Shown here: in pieces, positions 35,588-44,803 of the stretch | Position numbering within the stretch: position 1 is the stretch's first letter | Layout: each line of letters begins with the position of its first letter | Source: Bacteriovorax sp. | GTDB lineage: Bacteria; Bdellovibrionota; Bacteriovoracia; Bacteriovoracales; Bacteriovoracaceae | Direction: 5' to 3' | Length of the DNA stretch: 53,742 nucleotides | Assembly: GCA_014377485.1 (NCBI GenBank) | Contig: JACMPM010000004.1 | Location: 1-53,742, forward strand | Made by a program: the position numbers and the translations under genes | Notes under the pieces: model-generated | What the model was told of the DNA's origin: nothing | Database searches by the model: none | The model's input: the letters and a program-made list of their open reading frames with translations, nothing else

Positions 35588-36403
35588 ATGGGTAAAGTCA
35601 TTAGCTTCATCAATCAAAAAGGTGGCGTCGGTAAAACGACCATGGCCTTCAACGCTGCTCATGCGCTTGCGAAAAACGGTCACAAAGTTTTGGCGATAGA
35701 TTTAGATCCTCAATCAAATCTTACTTTATTATTTAAAGCTCAAAATGAATTAAATATTTATCATCTCCTCGTCAATTCAGTGAAAGAATTAAAAATGCTT
35801 CACGCGCCTGCATTGCTTGGAAATGTTATGAGTCGGGGACAAGTAGATTTACTTCCCGCGGGCCAGGAGCTTTCAGGTTTTGATTTAACCGTAGCCTCTA
35901 TCAATGCTCCCAGACAATTAGTGCTTAGAAAATTTCTTGAATCAAATGGCATGATTGATAAATACGATTTTATTATTATCGATTGCCCGCCGACTTTGGG
36001 ATTACTTGTTATTAACGCGCTTTGTGCCAGTGATGGGGTTATCGTTCCGTTTAGGCCTGATGATTTTTCATTAAAAGGTCTGGAGCATTTTTATCAGGTG
36101 ATTGAAGACATCGGAGATATGGGAATAGTTAAGGCGCCTGAAGTCTTCTTGCATGTACCTAATTTAGTCGATTTACGTCGCAAGCAAGAAAGTGAAGATT
36201 TGAATAAAATTATTTTGGCAATTGACACTGAGTTAGGCGTTGGTAAAGTCTTCTCACCTTTCCTAAATAAGGCGGGTCTCGTAAAATCATTAGCAACGAG
36301 GAAATCAGTTTTCGATTTTAAAACGCAAGAGTTCAGCGACCTCCAGGAAAAGTTTAGTGGAGTCGCCCAAAGAATAGAGGAATGGTCATATGAGCACATC
36401 TAA
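35588..36403 (+). CDS. ParA-family ATPase
   Basis: 271 residues from the ATG at 35588, after GGAG at 35577-35580. Deviant Walker A KGGVGKTT at about 10-17, Walker A' LAIDLDPQSN and Walker B IIIDCPPTLG. ParA proteins position chromosomes, plasmids or protein clusters by ATP-driven DNA binding. No parB or parS is visible; the only partner candidate is the small gene that overlaps its 3' end. An orphan ParA could place large complexes rather than DNA. Confidence 0.9.
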   Translation: MGKVISFINQKGGVGKTTMAFNAAHALAKNGHKVLAIDLDPQSNLTLLFKAQNELNIYHLLVNSVKELKMLHAPALLGNVMSRGQVDLLPAGQELSGFDLTVASINAPRQLVLRKFLESNGMIDKYDFIIIDCPPTLGLLVINALCASDGVIVPFRPDDFSLKGLEHFYQVIEDIGDMGIVKAPEVFLHVPNLVDLRRKQESEDLNKIILAIDTELGVGKVFSPFLNKAGLVKSLATRKSVFDFKTQEFSDLQEKFSGVAQRIEEWSYEHI

Positions 36404-36671
36404 AAATAAAAAAAGCACAAACCCATTATACGTCGTGAGAAAAAATGGAGTCGATGTGGAAGAAGCGTCTGGAATTTTAGAATTAATTTTGAAAAAAACT
36501 GGTTTAGATAAAATGATTCCAATACTTGAATCATTCGTCCAAATACTGCTTGCTCAGGTAGAGAGCTACGCAATGTTTATCGAAACGAAAAAAATAATTG
36601 ATCAGGTTTTTAATAAAGTGATTGAAATTATTTTTCAAATTCAGCAGATGACTCAGAAGAAAAAAGTTTAA
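36390..36671 (+). CDS. Small protein translationally coupled to ParA
   Basis: 93 residues, overlapping parA by 14 bases. Predicted long amphipathic helices (ILELILKKTGLDKMIPILESF, then a second helix of about 30 residues), Lys-rich end. No ParB HTH or CTPase motif. The tight overlap suggests it works with ParA, perhaps as a positioning adaptor, which is inference. Confidence 0.65.
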   Translation: MSTSKNKKSTNPLYVVRKNGVDVEEASGILELILKKTGLDKMIPILESFVQILLAQVESYAMFIETKKIIDQVFNKVIEIIFQIQQMTQKKKV

Positions 36672-36679
36672 TCAATATT

Positions 36680-37930
36680 CTAAAAAGCATTAAAAAATGG
36701 AATTCCAATTGAGAGACCCCACATTTCAATATGACTTCTGCCATGGGCCCAATTTATATAATTGAGCTCTAGAAAACTATTTTTTCCATAGCGAAGCCAT
36801 GCATTGGTATAACTTTCTGAATTAGTCGAGAAAAACATCCCGTAAGTTAAATGATAGTTCTCAATAAATGCATGTTTATAAATAACTTCAAAACCCTGAG
36901 GATAAATCAATCTGAATTCTGTAGGGGAGTCCCCTGAGTATTTGTAATGCAGGCCTTGAAAACCTAAAAGGGCATTGAGCAAAACTCTACCGTCAAAGGC
37001 ATCGGCCAGGTCATAAGAAAAATAAAGCCCTGAATTATTAAATCGCGATTTTGAATAAAGAAGAGCATCGAAAGCTTTAAATGATGAAGTTTCACTAATA
37101 TCTAATTTTCCATAGATCATAAAAGCTGGAGCAAAGTTGGCAATTTGCTTATCAGATTGAAATTCACTTTGATAAATATATGGGCCAAAACCCACTGCTG
37201 TTTTAAGTCGATTGAGACGTTTTGGAATGCTTGCTTCAAGATGAAAAGTTTTAATTTTTTGATCAACACCTTTCATTTTTAGTTCAACCGGAGAGTTGTC
37301 TTCGAGAAAAATAGTATAAGGAGGTTTGGCATCATTTATCGTTCTTAAGTTGGTCGAACTCAAGGTAATTTCCAGACGGGGAAATTCATTGCCGAATTTT
37401 CCAAATCGATTCATCTTGCAGCCAATTGAGAGGTATTCACTATCAATCCCTTCGATCTTTAAATTGTAGGGTGCACATGAATAATCGATTAATTGTTTTG
37501 ACCTGGCATTGAGAGTCGCCTGGGCCTCTATTACAATTTTGTCTAAAAGATCAGTTCCAGAATAAACTGAGGCCATGTCAGGATTAAAAAGATCTACATA
37601 AATTTGAGTAGAGAAGAAATCTTTTTTCATCACAGGAATGATGACCGAGTTGTGATAATCGATATGCACTAGAGCAATATTTTTCTTAATAATTATATTT
37701 AAAAGAGCGCGTGGAACTAATAGATTATTTTCATTGCGAATCCATTGAACCGAACCTGGAATCCAGGTGGCCACTATATCAGGATTTTGATTATGGATGA
37801 CAAAATCTTTAAGTTCAGCATGAATACGAGATTCACCGATAGAGAACTTTCCAAAACTAAAAATTTGAGCAGAGCTGTTTTCTGAATAAAAAAGGAGAAA
37901 ACATATGAACGTTAAAATTATTTTAAACAT
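36680..37930 (-). CDS. Exported outer-membrane-type protein, unknown
   Basis: 416 residues with a signal peptide (ILTFICFLLFYSENSSAQ). Largely beta-structured, including aromatic-rich strands in the last 180 residues (NSGLYFSYDLADAF, FFSTNSESYTNAWLRYG) that look like a barrel, and ends close to a terminal Phe. Two or more Cys in the middle. Not recognised; followed upstream by a small exported protein in the same direction. Confidence 0.65.
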   Translation of the reverse strand: MFKIILTFICFLLFYSENSSAQIFSFGKFSIGESRIHAELKDFVIHNQNPDIVATWIPGSVQWIRNENNLLVPRALLNIIIKKNIALVHIDYHNSVIIPVMKKDFFSTQIYVDLFNPDMASVYSGTDLLDKIVIEAQATLNARSKQLIDYSCAPYNLKIEGIDSEYLSIGCKMNRFGKFGNEFPRLEITLSSTNLRTINDAKPPYTIFLEDNSPVELKMKGVDQKIKTFHLEASIPKRLNRLKTAVGFGPYIYQSEFQSDKQIANFAPAFMIYGKLDISETSSFKAFDALLYSKSRFNNSGLYFSYDLADAFDGRVLLNALLGFQGLHYKYSGDSPTEFRLIYPQGFEVIYKHAFIENYHLTYGMFFSTNSESYTNAWLRYGKNSFLELNYINWAHGRSHIEMWGLSIGIPFFNAF

Positions 37931-37945
37931 ATTAATATTATTGTA

Positions 37946-38266
37946 TTAACGTGAAGGAATGCGTCGTGTTTTTTTGGCAGTGATAGGCCCTAGTGCGTTT
38001 AATGGCTCAAGCTCTGGATCGGGAGTGTTTTTTAGAATTGCAGATTTTTTAGTACTGACGCTGTCTTCAACTAAGTCGTTTTCTCTAGTTAAATTATTTT
38101 GAGCCGACATTTTTTCAACCAATACTTCTGCTTTTTCTTCTTGAACCAAATCGTGGCTTTCTAATAAACGAAGTTCAGCTTCGAAATCAGTAGTTGTTGC
38201 TTCTGTACGGCCAGAAGTAGGATAAATAAAAGTGGCCAAAAGAAGTATAAATAAATATTTTGTCAT
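37946..38266 (-). CDS. Small exported hypothetical protein
   Basis: 106 residues with signal peptide (YLFILLLATFIYPTSG). The mature part is acidic and low in hydrophobics, then Lys/Arg-rich at the end (TAKKTRRIPSR). Lies 15 bases before the barrel-like gene at 36680-37930, probably one operon. Function unknown. Confidence 0.6.
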   Translation of the reverse strand: MTKYLFILLLATFIYPTSGRTEATTTDFEAELRLLESHDLVQEEKAEVLVEKMSAQNNLTRENDLVEDSVSTKKSAILKNTPDPELEPLNALGPITAKKTRRIPSR

Positions 38267-38330
38267 GAATTAAGTTTTTCACATAAATTCTTTTTTTAAA
38301 AGGGCCAATACTTGGGTCATATGATAAATA

Positions 38331-39392
38331 ATGGCAATGAACTTAATAAATCCTGATGACTTGCTGCTTTCTTCTTATCATTTTGATTTGCCAGATGAAT
38401 TGATCGCTCAAAGACCGGCCTTGGAGTCTCGTCTTTTGGTTTATAATGCCCGGACTGGTGAAGTCGTTCACGACTATTTTAAAAATATTGGATCGTATCT
38501 TCCTCCAGAGGCACTTTTAGTTTTTAACCGCACTAAGGTTTTTCCCTCTCGCCTGCTTGGAACTAAACAAAGTGGGGGAAAAGCCGAGCTTTTTCTTTTG
38601 TCGACACAGGCTGAAAAAGTGAATGACGAAGATATTTATCCCGCCTTGATTAAAACAACTTCTCATAAAAAAATTGGGGATCAGTACTCATTTTTGCCAA
38701 ACTTAAAAGCGACTTTGAAAAGAATTAATAACGACGGAACTTTCGGCGTTAGTTTTAATACGGCCGATATAATCTCTTTTTTAGAGGCCTACGCCAAAAT
38801 ACCTATCCCGCCCTATATTAGAAACGGGGAAAGTGATGAGCAAGACCGCAAAAATTATCAGACTATTTATGCGAAGGAAGTTGGTTCGGTTGCCGCACCG
38901 ACTGCAGGCCTGCATTTTACCAATGAACTTTTAGAAAAATTAGAGAGTAACAAAATTAGGAAGGCCTTTGTGACTTTGCATGTTGGGCTTGGAACTTTTA
39001 AACCAGTTAAGGCCATTGAATTAAAAGACCACCAGATGCATTCAGAGAATTTCTTTTTTGATGAAAAAAATAATGAATTGATTAATAAGGTTCGCATTGA
39101 AAAGAAAAAAATCTTTGCCGTCGGAACAACATCATTAAGGGTTTTAGAATCAAGCTTTGAAAAAAATCTTGAACCAAATATTACCTACAGCACGAATATA
39201 TTTTTACATCCCGGTGTGGATATAAAAAGTGTCGATGGGCTCATCACTAATTTTCATCTCCCCCAATCGAGCCTACTTATGTTAGTGTCTTGCATGATTG
39301 GAAGGGCCAAGACTCTTGAGCTTTACGATCTCGCCATAAAAGAGCGATACCGCTTTTTTTCTTACGGTGATGGAATGCTGATCATCAGATAA
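38331..39392 (+). CDS. queA: tRNA preQ1(34) S-adenosylmethionine ribosyltransferase-isomerase
   Basis: 353 residues. Conserved FDLPDELIAQRPALESRLL at the N-terminus, AAPTAGLHFT near residue 190 and VGLGTFKPVKA. Adds epoxyqueuosine ring to preQ1 in tRNA. Either ATG of the start (38331 or 38337) is possible, as no strong ribosome site is seen. First of the queA-tgt-yajC-tatA-secD-secF run. Confidence 0.95.
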   Translation: MAMNLINPDDLLLSSYHFDLPDELIAQRPALESRLLVYNARTGEVVHDYFKNIGSYLPPEALLVFNRTKVFPSRLLGTKQSGGKAELFLLSTQAEKVNDEDIYPALIKTTSHKKIGDQYSFLPNLKATLKRINNDGTFGVSFNTADIISFLEAYAKIPIPPYIRNGESDEQDRKNYQTIYAKEVGSVAAPTAGLHFTNELLEKLESNKIRKAFVTLHVGLGTFKPVKAIELKDHQMHSENFFFDEKNNELINKVRIEKKKIFAVGTTSLRVLESSFEKNLEPNITYSTNIFLHPGVDIKSVDGLITNFHLPQSSLLMLVSCMIGRAKTLELYDLAIKERYRFFSYGDGMLIIR

Positions 39393-39407
39393 TTTAAGGT
39401 AAATATT

Positions 39408-40532
39408 ATGACTGCAAAATCTATTTTTAAAAAGTTAGGGCAATCGAAAAAGGCGCGCGCTGGTATTATCACGACGGCCCACGGCCAAATTGAAACTCCT
39501 ATTTTTATGCCAGTGGGAACTCGCGCCAGTGTAAAAACCATGTGGCAGGAAGACCTCGAAGAAATGAATGCCCAAATTATTTTGGGAAATACTTATCATC
39601 TTTATCTAAGACCAGGACACGAACTCATTGAAAGAGTAGGTGGCGGACTTCATGGTTTTATGAAATGGAACCGGGCCATATTAACAGACAGTGGAGGCTA
39701 CCAGGTCTTCTCACTATCGAGCATGAATAAAGTCACCGAAGAAGGAGTGACTTTTCAATCGCATCTCGATGGCTCTCGCCATCTTATTTCCCCTGAAAAA
39801 TCAATGGAGATCCAAAAGGCGTTAGGTAGTGATATCGTCATGAACTTTGACGAATGCCCGGCCCTACCGGCCACTAAAGAGCGTCTAAGAGAGAGTATGG
39901 AACTCACTCTTCGATGGGCCCAGCGTTGCCGCGACTACAAATTATTAGATCATCAAAATCTTTTTGGAATTATTCAAGGTGGACTTCATTTTGATTTGCG
40001 CACTGAATGTATGGAGCGGTTAAAAGAAATGGATTTTGAAGGCTATGCTCTCGGCGGCCTTAGCGTCGGGGAAAAAAACGAAGAGATGGTAAATTTCTTA
40101 GATAATTTTGTTCACACCATGCCAGAAGACAAACCACGTTATTTAATGGGAGTGGGAAAGCCACTTGATGTTTTAAATGGAATTCGAGCCGGCATTGATA
40201 TGTTTGATTGTGTTCTCCCAACTAGAAATGCACGAAATGGGCAATTTTTGACAGCTTACGGTCCGCTCAATATAAAAAAAGAACGCTTTAAAGAAGACCT
40301 TCTTCCTCCAGATCCACTGTGTGATTGTAAAGTTTGTAAAAAACATTCCCGTTCGTATATTCGTCATTTATATACAGTCGGAGAATATCTTGCGGGCAAT
40401 ATGATTACCTATCACAATCTTTATTTTTATTTGCAGATGACACGTAACGCGAGAACTGCAATTTTAAATGATCAGTTTGACGAGTTTTACACTAAGTTCT
40501 ATAACTCTTATCAATCAAATGTTTGGAACTAA
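39408..40532 (+). CDS. tgt: tRNA-guanine(34) transglycosylase
   Basis: 374 residues. Catalytic region (DSGGYQVFSL) and substrate motifs GGLSVGEKNEEM and FDCVLPTRNARNG; zinc site of three Cys and one His in CDCKVCKKHSRSYIRHL near residue 303. Inserts preQ1 in the anticodon of Asp, Asn, His and Tyr tRNAs, the step before QueA. Starts 15 bases after queA. Confidence 0.97.
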   Translation: MTAKSIFKKLGQSKKARAGIITTAHGQIETPIFMPVGTRASVKTMWQEDLEEMNAQIILGNTYHLYLRPGHELIERVGGGLHGFMKWNRAILTDSGGYQVFSLSSMNKVTEEGVTFQSHLDGSRHLISPEKSMEIQKALGSDIVMNFDECPALPATKERLRESMELTLRWAQRCRDYKLLDHQNLFGIIQGGLHFDLRTECMERLKEMDFEGYALGGLSVGEKNEEMVNFLDNFVHTMPEDKPRYLMGVGKPLDVLNGIRAGIDMFDCVLPTRNARNGQFLTAYGPLNIKKERFKEDLLPPDPLCDCKVCKKHSRSYIRHLYTVGEYLAGNMITYHNLYFYLQMTRNARTAILNDQFDEFYTKFYNSYQSNVWN

Positions 40533-40556
40533 TATTTTAAAATTAAAGGAATAACC

Positions 40557-40907
40557 ATGTTAAAATCTCTAATCACACTTCTTCAGTCAACTACTGCTCA
40601 CGCTCAAACAGCAGCAGCTCCAGCGCAAAACCCAATGCTTCAATTTCTTCCTCTAGTAGTTGTGTTCGTGATTTTTTACTTTTTAATGATCAGACCACAA
40701 AAGAAAAAATTTGAAGATGAGCAAACTTTGATCAATAAACTTGCTAAAGGTGATGAGATCTATACAAAAGCTGGTTTTATTGGAACAATTTACGGAATCA
40801 ATGATAAAATCGTAGATCTAGAAATTGCTGACGGTGTAAGAGTAAAAGTGTTAAAAAGCCAAGTTGGTGGATTAGCTAAATCTGTACTTGAAACTGATAA
40901 AAAGTAA
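40557..40907 (+). CDS. yajC: YajC, Sec translocase accessory subunit
   Basis: 116 residues; one membrane segment (LPLVVVFVIFYFLMI) followed by the conserved RPQKKKFEDEQTLINKLAKGDEIYTKAGFIGTI. The Ala/Gln-rich N-terminus is longer than in E. coli. Works with SecD and SecF, encoded downstream. Confidence 0.93.
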   Translation: MLKSLITLLQSTTAHAQTAAAPAQNPMLQFLPLVVVFVIFYFLMIRPQKKKFEDEQTLINKLAKGDEIYTKAGFIGTIYGINDKIVDLEIADGVRVKVLKSQVGGLAKSVLETDKK

Positions 40908-40929
40908 TAAATTAATTAAGTGAGGCTAT

Positions 40930-41211
40930 ATGTTTGGACTTGGTGCAGGTGAACTTTTTCTTATTTTTATTATCGCTCTTCTCTTTTTGGGTCCAAAAAA
41001 ATTGCCTGAATTGGCAAAAGGTCTAGGACAAGCAGTTCGCGAATTTCAAAAAGCACGCGATGAAATGATGAACGAAGTAAATAAGCCACACACGCCAGCT
41101 GCACAAACAGATGCTAAAAAAGATGTTGAAGTGACAGCGACTAAAGTTGAAACAAGTGAACCACATGTAGCTTCAACTGAAACCAATCCTGAATCTCCTA
41201 AGCACTCTTAA
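40930..41211 (+). CDS. tatA: TatA/TatE-type twin-arginine translocase protein
   Basis: 93 residues: a short membrane helix at the N-terminus (AGELFLIFIIALLFLGP), the conserved FLGPKKLPELAKGLGQAVREFQKA hinge and amphipathic helix (the start of this is at about residue 19), then a disordered acidic tail. Forms the pore-like component of the Tat pathway for folded proteins. No tatB or tatC nearby; placed between yajC and secD with AGTGAGG before its ATG. Confidence 0.92.
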   Translation: MFGLGAGELFLIFIIALLFLGPKKLPELAKGLGQAVREFQKARDEMMNEVNKPHTPAAQTDAKKDVEVTATKVETSEPHVASTETNPESPKHS

Positions 41212-41303
41212 TTCAGCCTTGCAAATCTATAAATTTATCAACTATACTTTTTGAGTTAATCATTAAGTATAGTTGTTACGCCGTCTTATAAAGGAGTCTT
41301 TTG

Positions 41304-43013
41304 ATGAAAACCAGCTGGTGGGTACGCTTTAGTGCGCTACTTCTCTTTGTCGTACTTGCCGTTTTAGTTCTCCTGCCTACCGTTATGAAATTTGATGAAA
41401 ATGGACATTATCCAATTAAATCGAAAATCAATTTGGGTCTCGACCTTCAGGGTGGACTCTATATGGTCCTAGGAATTGATTTTAAGAAAGTTTATAAAGA
41501 CGAAGTAAAAACTTACGCTCGTAAAATTGAAACTATTCTAAAAGATCAAGAAATTATTGTTTCACCAGGATCAATGGATGAAACAGATCAAATGGATCCA
41601 AAACAAATTCTTGTTTTTACTAAAGCTTCAGATATCGACGCTGCTAAGAAAAAAATTAAAGAATATTATACTGGTAACGTTCGGATTACTAAAGAAGAAG
41701 GCGATAAATTAGAAATCGCTCTTGCCACAGTTATCAAAAAACAAATCGAAGAGCAGTCAGTTGGTAAATCAATTGAAGTTATTAGAAATCGTATTGATGA
41801 ATTCGGTGTAATGGAACCAGAAATTCTGGCCCAGGGAAATGACCGTATAGTTGTTCAACTTCCAGGTGTTCGCGATATTGAAAGAGCAAAAGAGCTTATT
41901 GGTAAAACGGCCAAGCTTGAATTTAAAATGGTTAACGACACAATTGCTCCACAAATTATGATGGGATGGTTGGATAAAGCGACTAAAGCTGGAATCACTT
42001 ATAAAAAAGGTGATCGTTTTTCTGAATACCTATTAAAAATGAACGAATTTTTAAAATCAGATATTCCTGCATCTCATGAACTAGCTTTCGAGAAAAAAAC
42101 AAATAAAGCGACAGGTGAAGAAAATAATATTCCTTTCGTGGTTGAATCGACGGCAAAAATAACAGGGGATGATTTATCAGACGCCCGCGTACAAATAGAT
42201 CCTCAGAAAAATGATCCATACGTATCAATGGATTTTAAACAGGCCGGAGCTAAACGCTTTGAAGAAGCAACTGGTTCAAACATCGGTAGACGCATGGCCG
42301 TTATTCTCGATGGAAATGTTTATTCAGCTCCAGTTATTCAAGCAAAAATTGGTGGCGGTCACGCTCAAATTACACTTGGTGGAGGTGGCGCAAACTTTAA
42401 TAAAACAATGTCTGAAGCCAAAGACTTGGCCTTAGTTCTAAGAGCTGGTGCTCTTCCTGTTCAGTTAGACTTCTTAGAGCAAAGAACAGTTGGTCCAAAC
42501 TTAGGGGCCGATTCAATTCAAAAAGCTAAAATTGCATCAATCATTGGTTGTATGTTGGTCTTTGTTTTTGCAATCATTTACTACCGTTTCTCTGGAGTGA
42601 TTGCAGTTGTCACACTTCTTTTAAACGTTCTTTTTACAGTCGCTATTTTAGTAGCACTCGATGCAACGTTGACTCTTCCTGGTCTTGCCGGAATTGCTCT
42701 GACAGTCGGTATGGCGGTGGACGCAAACATTATTGTTTTCGAGAAAATTAGAGATGAGTTAAGAAAAGGAATAAGTAATTATAAATCTTTTGAACTCGGC
42801 TTTGCTTCAGCATTATGGACAATTCTTGATGCTCACGTAACTGCTGCTTCTGCTGGTTTTTGTCTACTTAACTTCGGTACAGGTCCAATTCGTGGATTTG
42901 CTGTAACTTTACTTATTGGTATCGGAGTAACTGTTTACACTGCTTATTACGTCTCAAAACTATTGTTTGAATTGTATATGGACAAAGTTGAAGGACAAGA
43001 ACTTAGCATCTAA
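41304..43013 (+). CDS. secD: SecD protein-export membrane protein
   Basis: 569 residues from the ATG at 41304, with AAGGAG 7 bases upstream; a TTG at 41301 is the alternative. First membrane helix, the LGLDLQGGLYMVLGID motif, a long periplasmic P1 domain with VEVIRNRIDEFGV, then five C-terminal membrane helices with GLAGIALTVGMAVDANIIVFEKIRDEL. Uses the proton gradient to pull proteins through the Sec channel. Confidence 0.97.
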   Translation: MKTSWWVRFSALLLFVVLAVLVLLPTVMKFDENGHYPIKSKINLGLDLQGGLYMVLGIDFKKVYKDEVKTYARKIETILKDQEIIVSPGSMDETDQMDPKQILVFTKASDIDAAKKKIKEYYTGNVRITKEEGDKLEIALATVIKKQIEEQSVGKSIEVIRNRIDEFGVMEPEILAQGNDRIVVQLPGVRDIERAKELIGKTAKLEFKMVNDTIAPQIMMGWLDKATKAGITYKKGDRFSEYLLKMNEFLKSDIPASHELAFEKKTNKATGEENNIPFVVESTAKITGDDLSDARVQIDPQKNDPYVSMDFKQAGAKRFEEATGSNIGRRMAVILDGNVYSAPVIQAKIGGGHAQITLGGGGANFNKTMSEAKDLALVLRAGALPVQLDFLEQRTVGPNLGADSIQKAKIASIIGCMLVFVFAIIYYRFSGVIAVVTLLLNVLFTVAILVALDATLTLPGLAGIALTVGMAVDANIIVFEKIRDELRKGISNYKSFELGFASALWTILDAHVTAASAGFCLLNFGTGPIRGFAVTLLIGIGVTVYTAYYVSKLLFELYMDKVEGQELSI

Positions 43014-43044
43014 TTAGATAATTTAAGATTCAGGAGTTTTTAAT

Positions 43045-43989
43045 ATGATCGAATTAATTAAACACGGAACAAAAATAGATTTCGTGGGAAAAGCAAAATA
43101 CATTGTGAGCGGGTCGGTGATTTTAACCGCCATAGCTCTTTATGGAATTTTTACTCATATGAATTACGGTGTCGACTTTAGAGGTGGAGCTGAAATCCAA
43201 ACTAAATTTGAAAAAACAATTCACCTGGATCAATTGCGTGAAGCTCTTGATAAAGGCGGATTAAAAGGTGTTGCTGTTCAAACCATCGGTGACGATAAAG
43301 ACAATGAAGTTCTGATTAAAGTTCAGGCCCAGGAAGGCGAGCTCAATACAATCACTCAAAAAATTACAGATGATCTTCATAAAGAATTTGCCGACAATAA
43401 AGGTGAAATTCAAAAAGTCGATATCGTTGGTCCAAAGGCCGGTAAAGAATTGCGCCTCTCTGGTGTAAAGGCGATGTTTTGGGCGATTTTATCGATCATG
43501 ATCTATATCGCGATCCGTTTCGACTTTCGTTATGCTCCAGGAGCTATGATTTCTTTATTCCACGATATTATTGTTGTTGCAGGAATCATCGCATGGACTG
43601 GTCATGAATTTTCTCTGCAAACAGTTGCTGCTCTTTTGGCCATCATCGGTTACTCGATCAACGATACTGTTATCGTTTACGATAGAATCCGCGAGCACGA
43701 AGAAAGAGATAAGACTATTACGCTAAGACAACATATCAATGATGCTGTAAATGATACTCTTTCAAGAACAATCATTACTTCACTCGCAACTCTTCTTGTA
43801 ACAGTTTCGATGTATTTCTTTGGTGGTATTGCGATTAAAGATTTCTTCTTCGCTATGTCTCTAGGGATCATCTTTGGAACATACTCTTCGGTTTATATCG
43901 CTGCAATTACCACTTTATTTACTGACACTCAGTTAAAGAAGATGAATGCAAACAAAACCGCAAACAAGAGTCCGATTGCAACTGCTTAA
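43045..43989 (+). CDS. secF: SecF protein-export membrane protein
   Basis: 314 residues, six membrane helices. GVDFRGGAEIQ near residue 38 and YSINDTVIVYDRIREHE are the SecF signatures. Partner of SecD, 31 bases downstream of it with AGGAG before the start. Confidence 0.97.
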   Translation: MIELIKHGTKIDFVGKAKYIVSGSVILTAIALYGIFTHMNYGVDFRGGAEIQTKFEKTIHLDQLREALDKGGLKGVAVQTIGDDKDNEVLIKVQAQEGELNTITQKITDDLHKEFADNKGEIQKVDIVGPKAGKELRLSGVKAMFWAILSIMIYIAIRFDFRYAPGAMISLFHDIIVVAGIIAWTGHEFSLQTVAALLAIIGYSINDTVIVYDRIREHEERDKTITLRQHINDAVNDTLSRTIITSLATLLVTVSMYFFGGIAIKDFFFAMSLGIIFGTYSSVYIAAITTLFTDTQLKKMNANKTANKSPIATA

Positions 43990-44803
43990 AGCTCTACCTA
44001 ATTTACGCTTACTTTTAATTCTGGGCCTATTATTTATAGGCCCAAATATAGAGGCCCAAACTGATGGTGCTGGCAGTGATGCTCCAGCAAATTCAATCCC
44101 AAATAATATTCAAGCTAAGAAAAATCAAATTGAAGAAGAACACGATACCAAAAATCTCGATAAACTTTTGATCGATTATAATAAAGACTCAGAAAAAGTT
44201 TTGAAGGATGCAGCTAAAATAATCCAAAAGGATGAAGGCAGTGATGTCTCAAATAAAGAACTTGGCATTAATCATGGTGGTGATCCCGATGAACAACCAG
44301 CTTTGAAAAAAGCTGATTTGAGCATGTTTGATTTTAACAAAAAAAAACAAATTGATCCAAAGGCACTTAAAAAATTAAAGTATTCACAAGTATTGAGAGT
44401 AACTTTGGAGCCCTTGCAGAAAATGGATGAGAAAGAGCTGATTTTGCTCCTGAAAGACAACACAAAAGACTCGCCATCTGGAGTCTATATTGATCGCTTC
44501 CCTAAGCTCGCCATGTTCGCTGTACGCCTTATAAAAGACAAAGAGGCACTACCGAGTCTGGCCAAGATTATTGATGACCAGGACAAGCTTATCCATTTTT
44601 CTGGAATTATGCTCGCCACTATTTTGATTGCTTTCTTTTTAAAACGTTTAATGAAGAAGGAAGGTCGAAGTATTGTAAAGGCCCTTGGTCTTTGGTTTTT
44701 ACGATTTTTAATTATTAGCTCTTTAAGGATCGGAATCTTGCTTTATTTCTTCAGCGCAGAAGTTGAACCAACCTTTAATATAGCGAGTAAGACTTTTTTT
44801 TAA
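43946..44803 (+). CDS. Exported/membrane protein, unknown, overlapping secF
   Basis: 285 residues as drawn from the ATG at 43946, which lies inside secF; a TTG at 43976 is an alternative. A hydrophobic leader (LLLILGLLFIGPNIEA) is followed by a charged region with EDHD/KKAD-rich stretches and a C-terminal region with two membrane helices (GIMLATILIAFF; FLIISSLRIGILLYFF). A 9-bp hairpin (44022-44044) lies in the leader coding part. Not recognised. It ends 4 bases into the convergent lipoprotein gene. Confidence 0.65.
   Translation: MQTKPQTRVRLQLLKALPNLRLLLILGLLFIGPNIEAQTDGAGSDAPANSIPNNIQAKKNQIEEEHDTKNLDKLLIDYNKDSEKVLKDAAKIIQKDEGSDVSNKELGINHGGDPDEQPALKKADLSMFDFNKKKQIDPKALKKLKYSQVLRVTLEPLQKMDEKELILLLKDNTKDSPSGVYIDRFPKLAMFAVRLIKDKEALPSLAKIIDDQDKLIHFSGIMLATILIAFFLKRLMKKEGRSIVKALGLWFLRFLIISSLRIGILLYFFSAEVEPTFNIASKTFF
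44022..44044 (+). other. Perfect 9-bp hairpin after secF
   Basis: TGGGCCTAT / ATAGGCCCA with a 5-base loop, 33 bases after the secF stop and within the following ORF. No T run follows. It may slow transcription or be an mRNA processing or stability site between secF and the next gene. Confidence 0.45.

Noticed and set aside
36390-36671. ParB for the ParA upstream
   Set aside because: No HTH, no CTPase motif and far too short.
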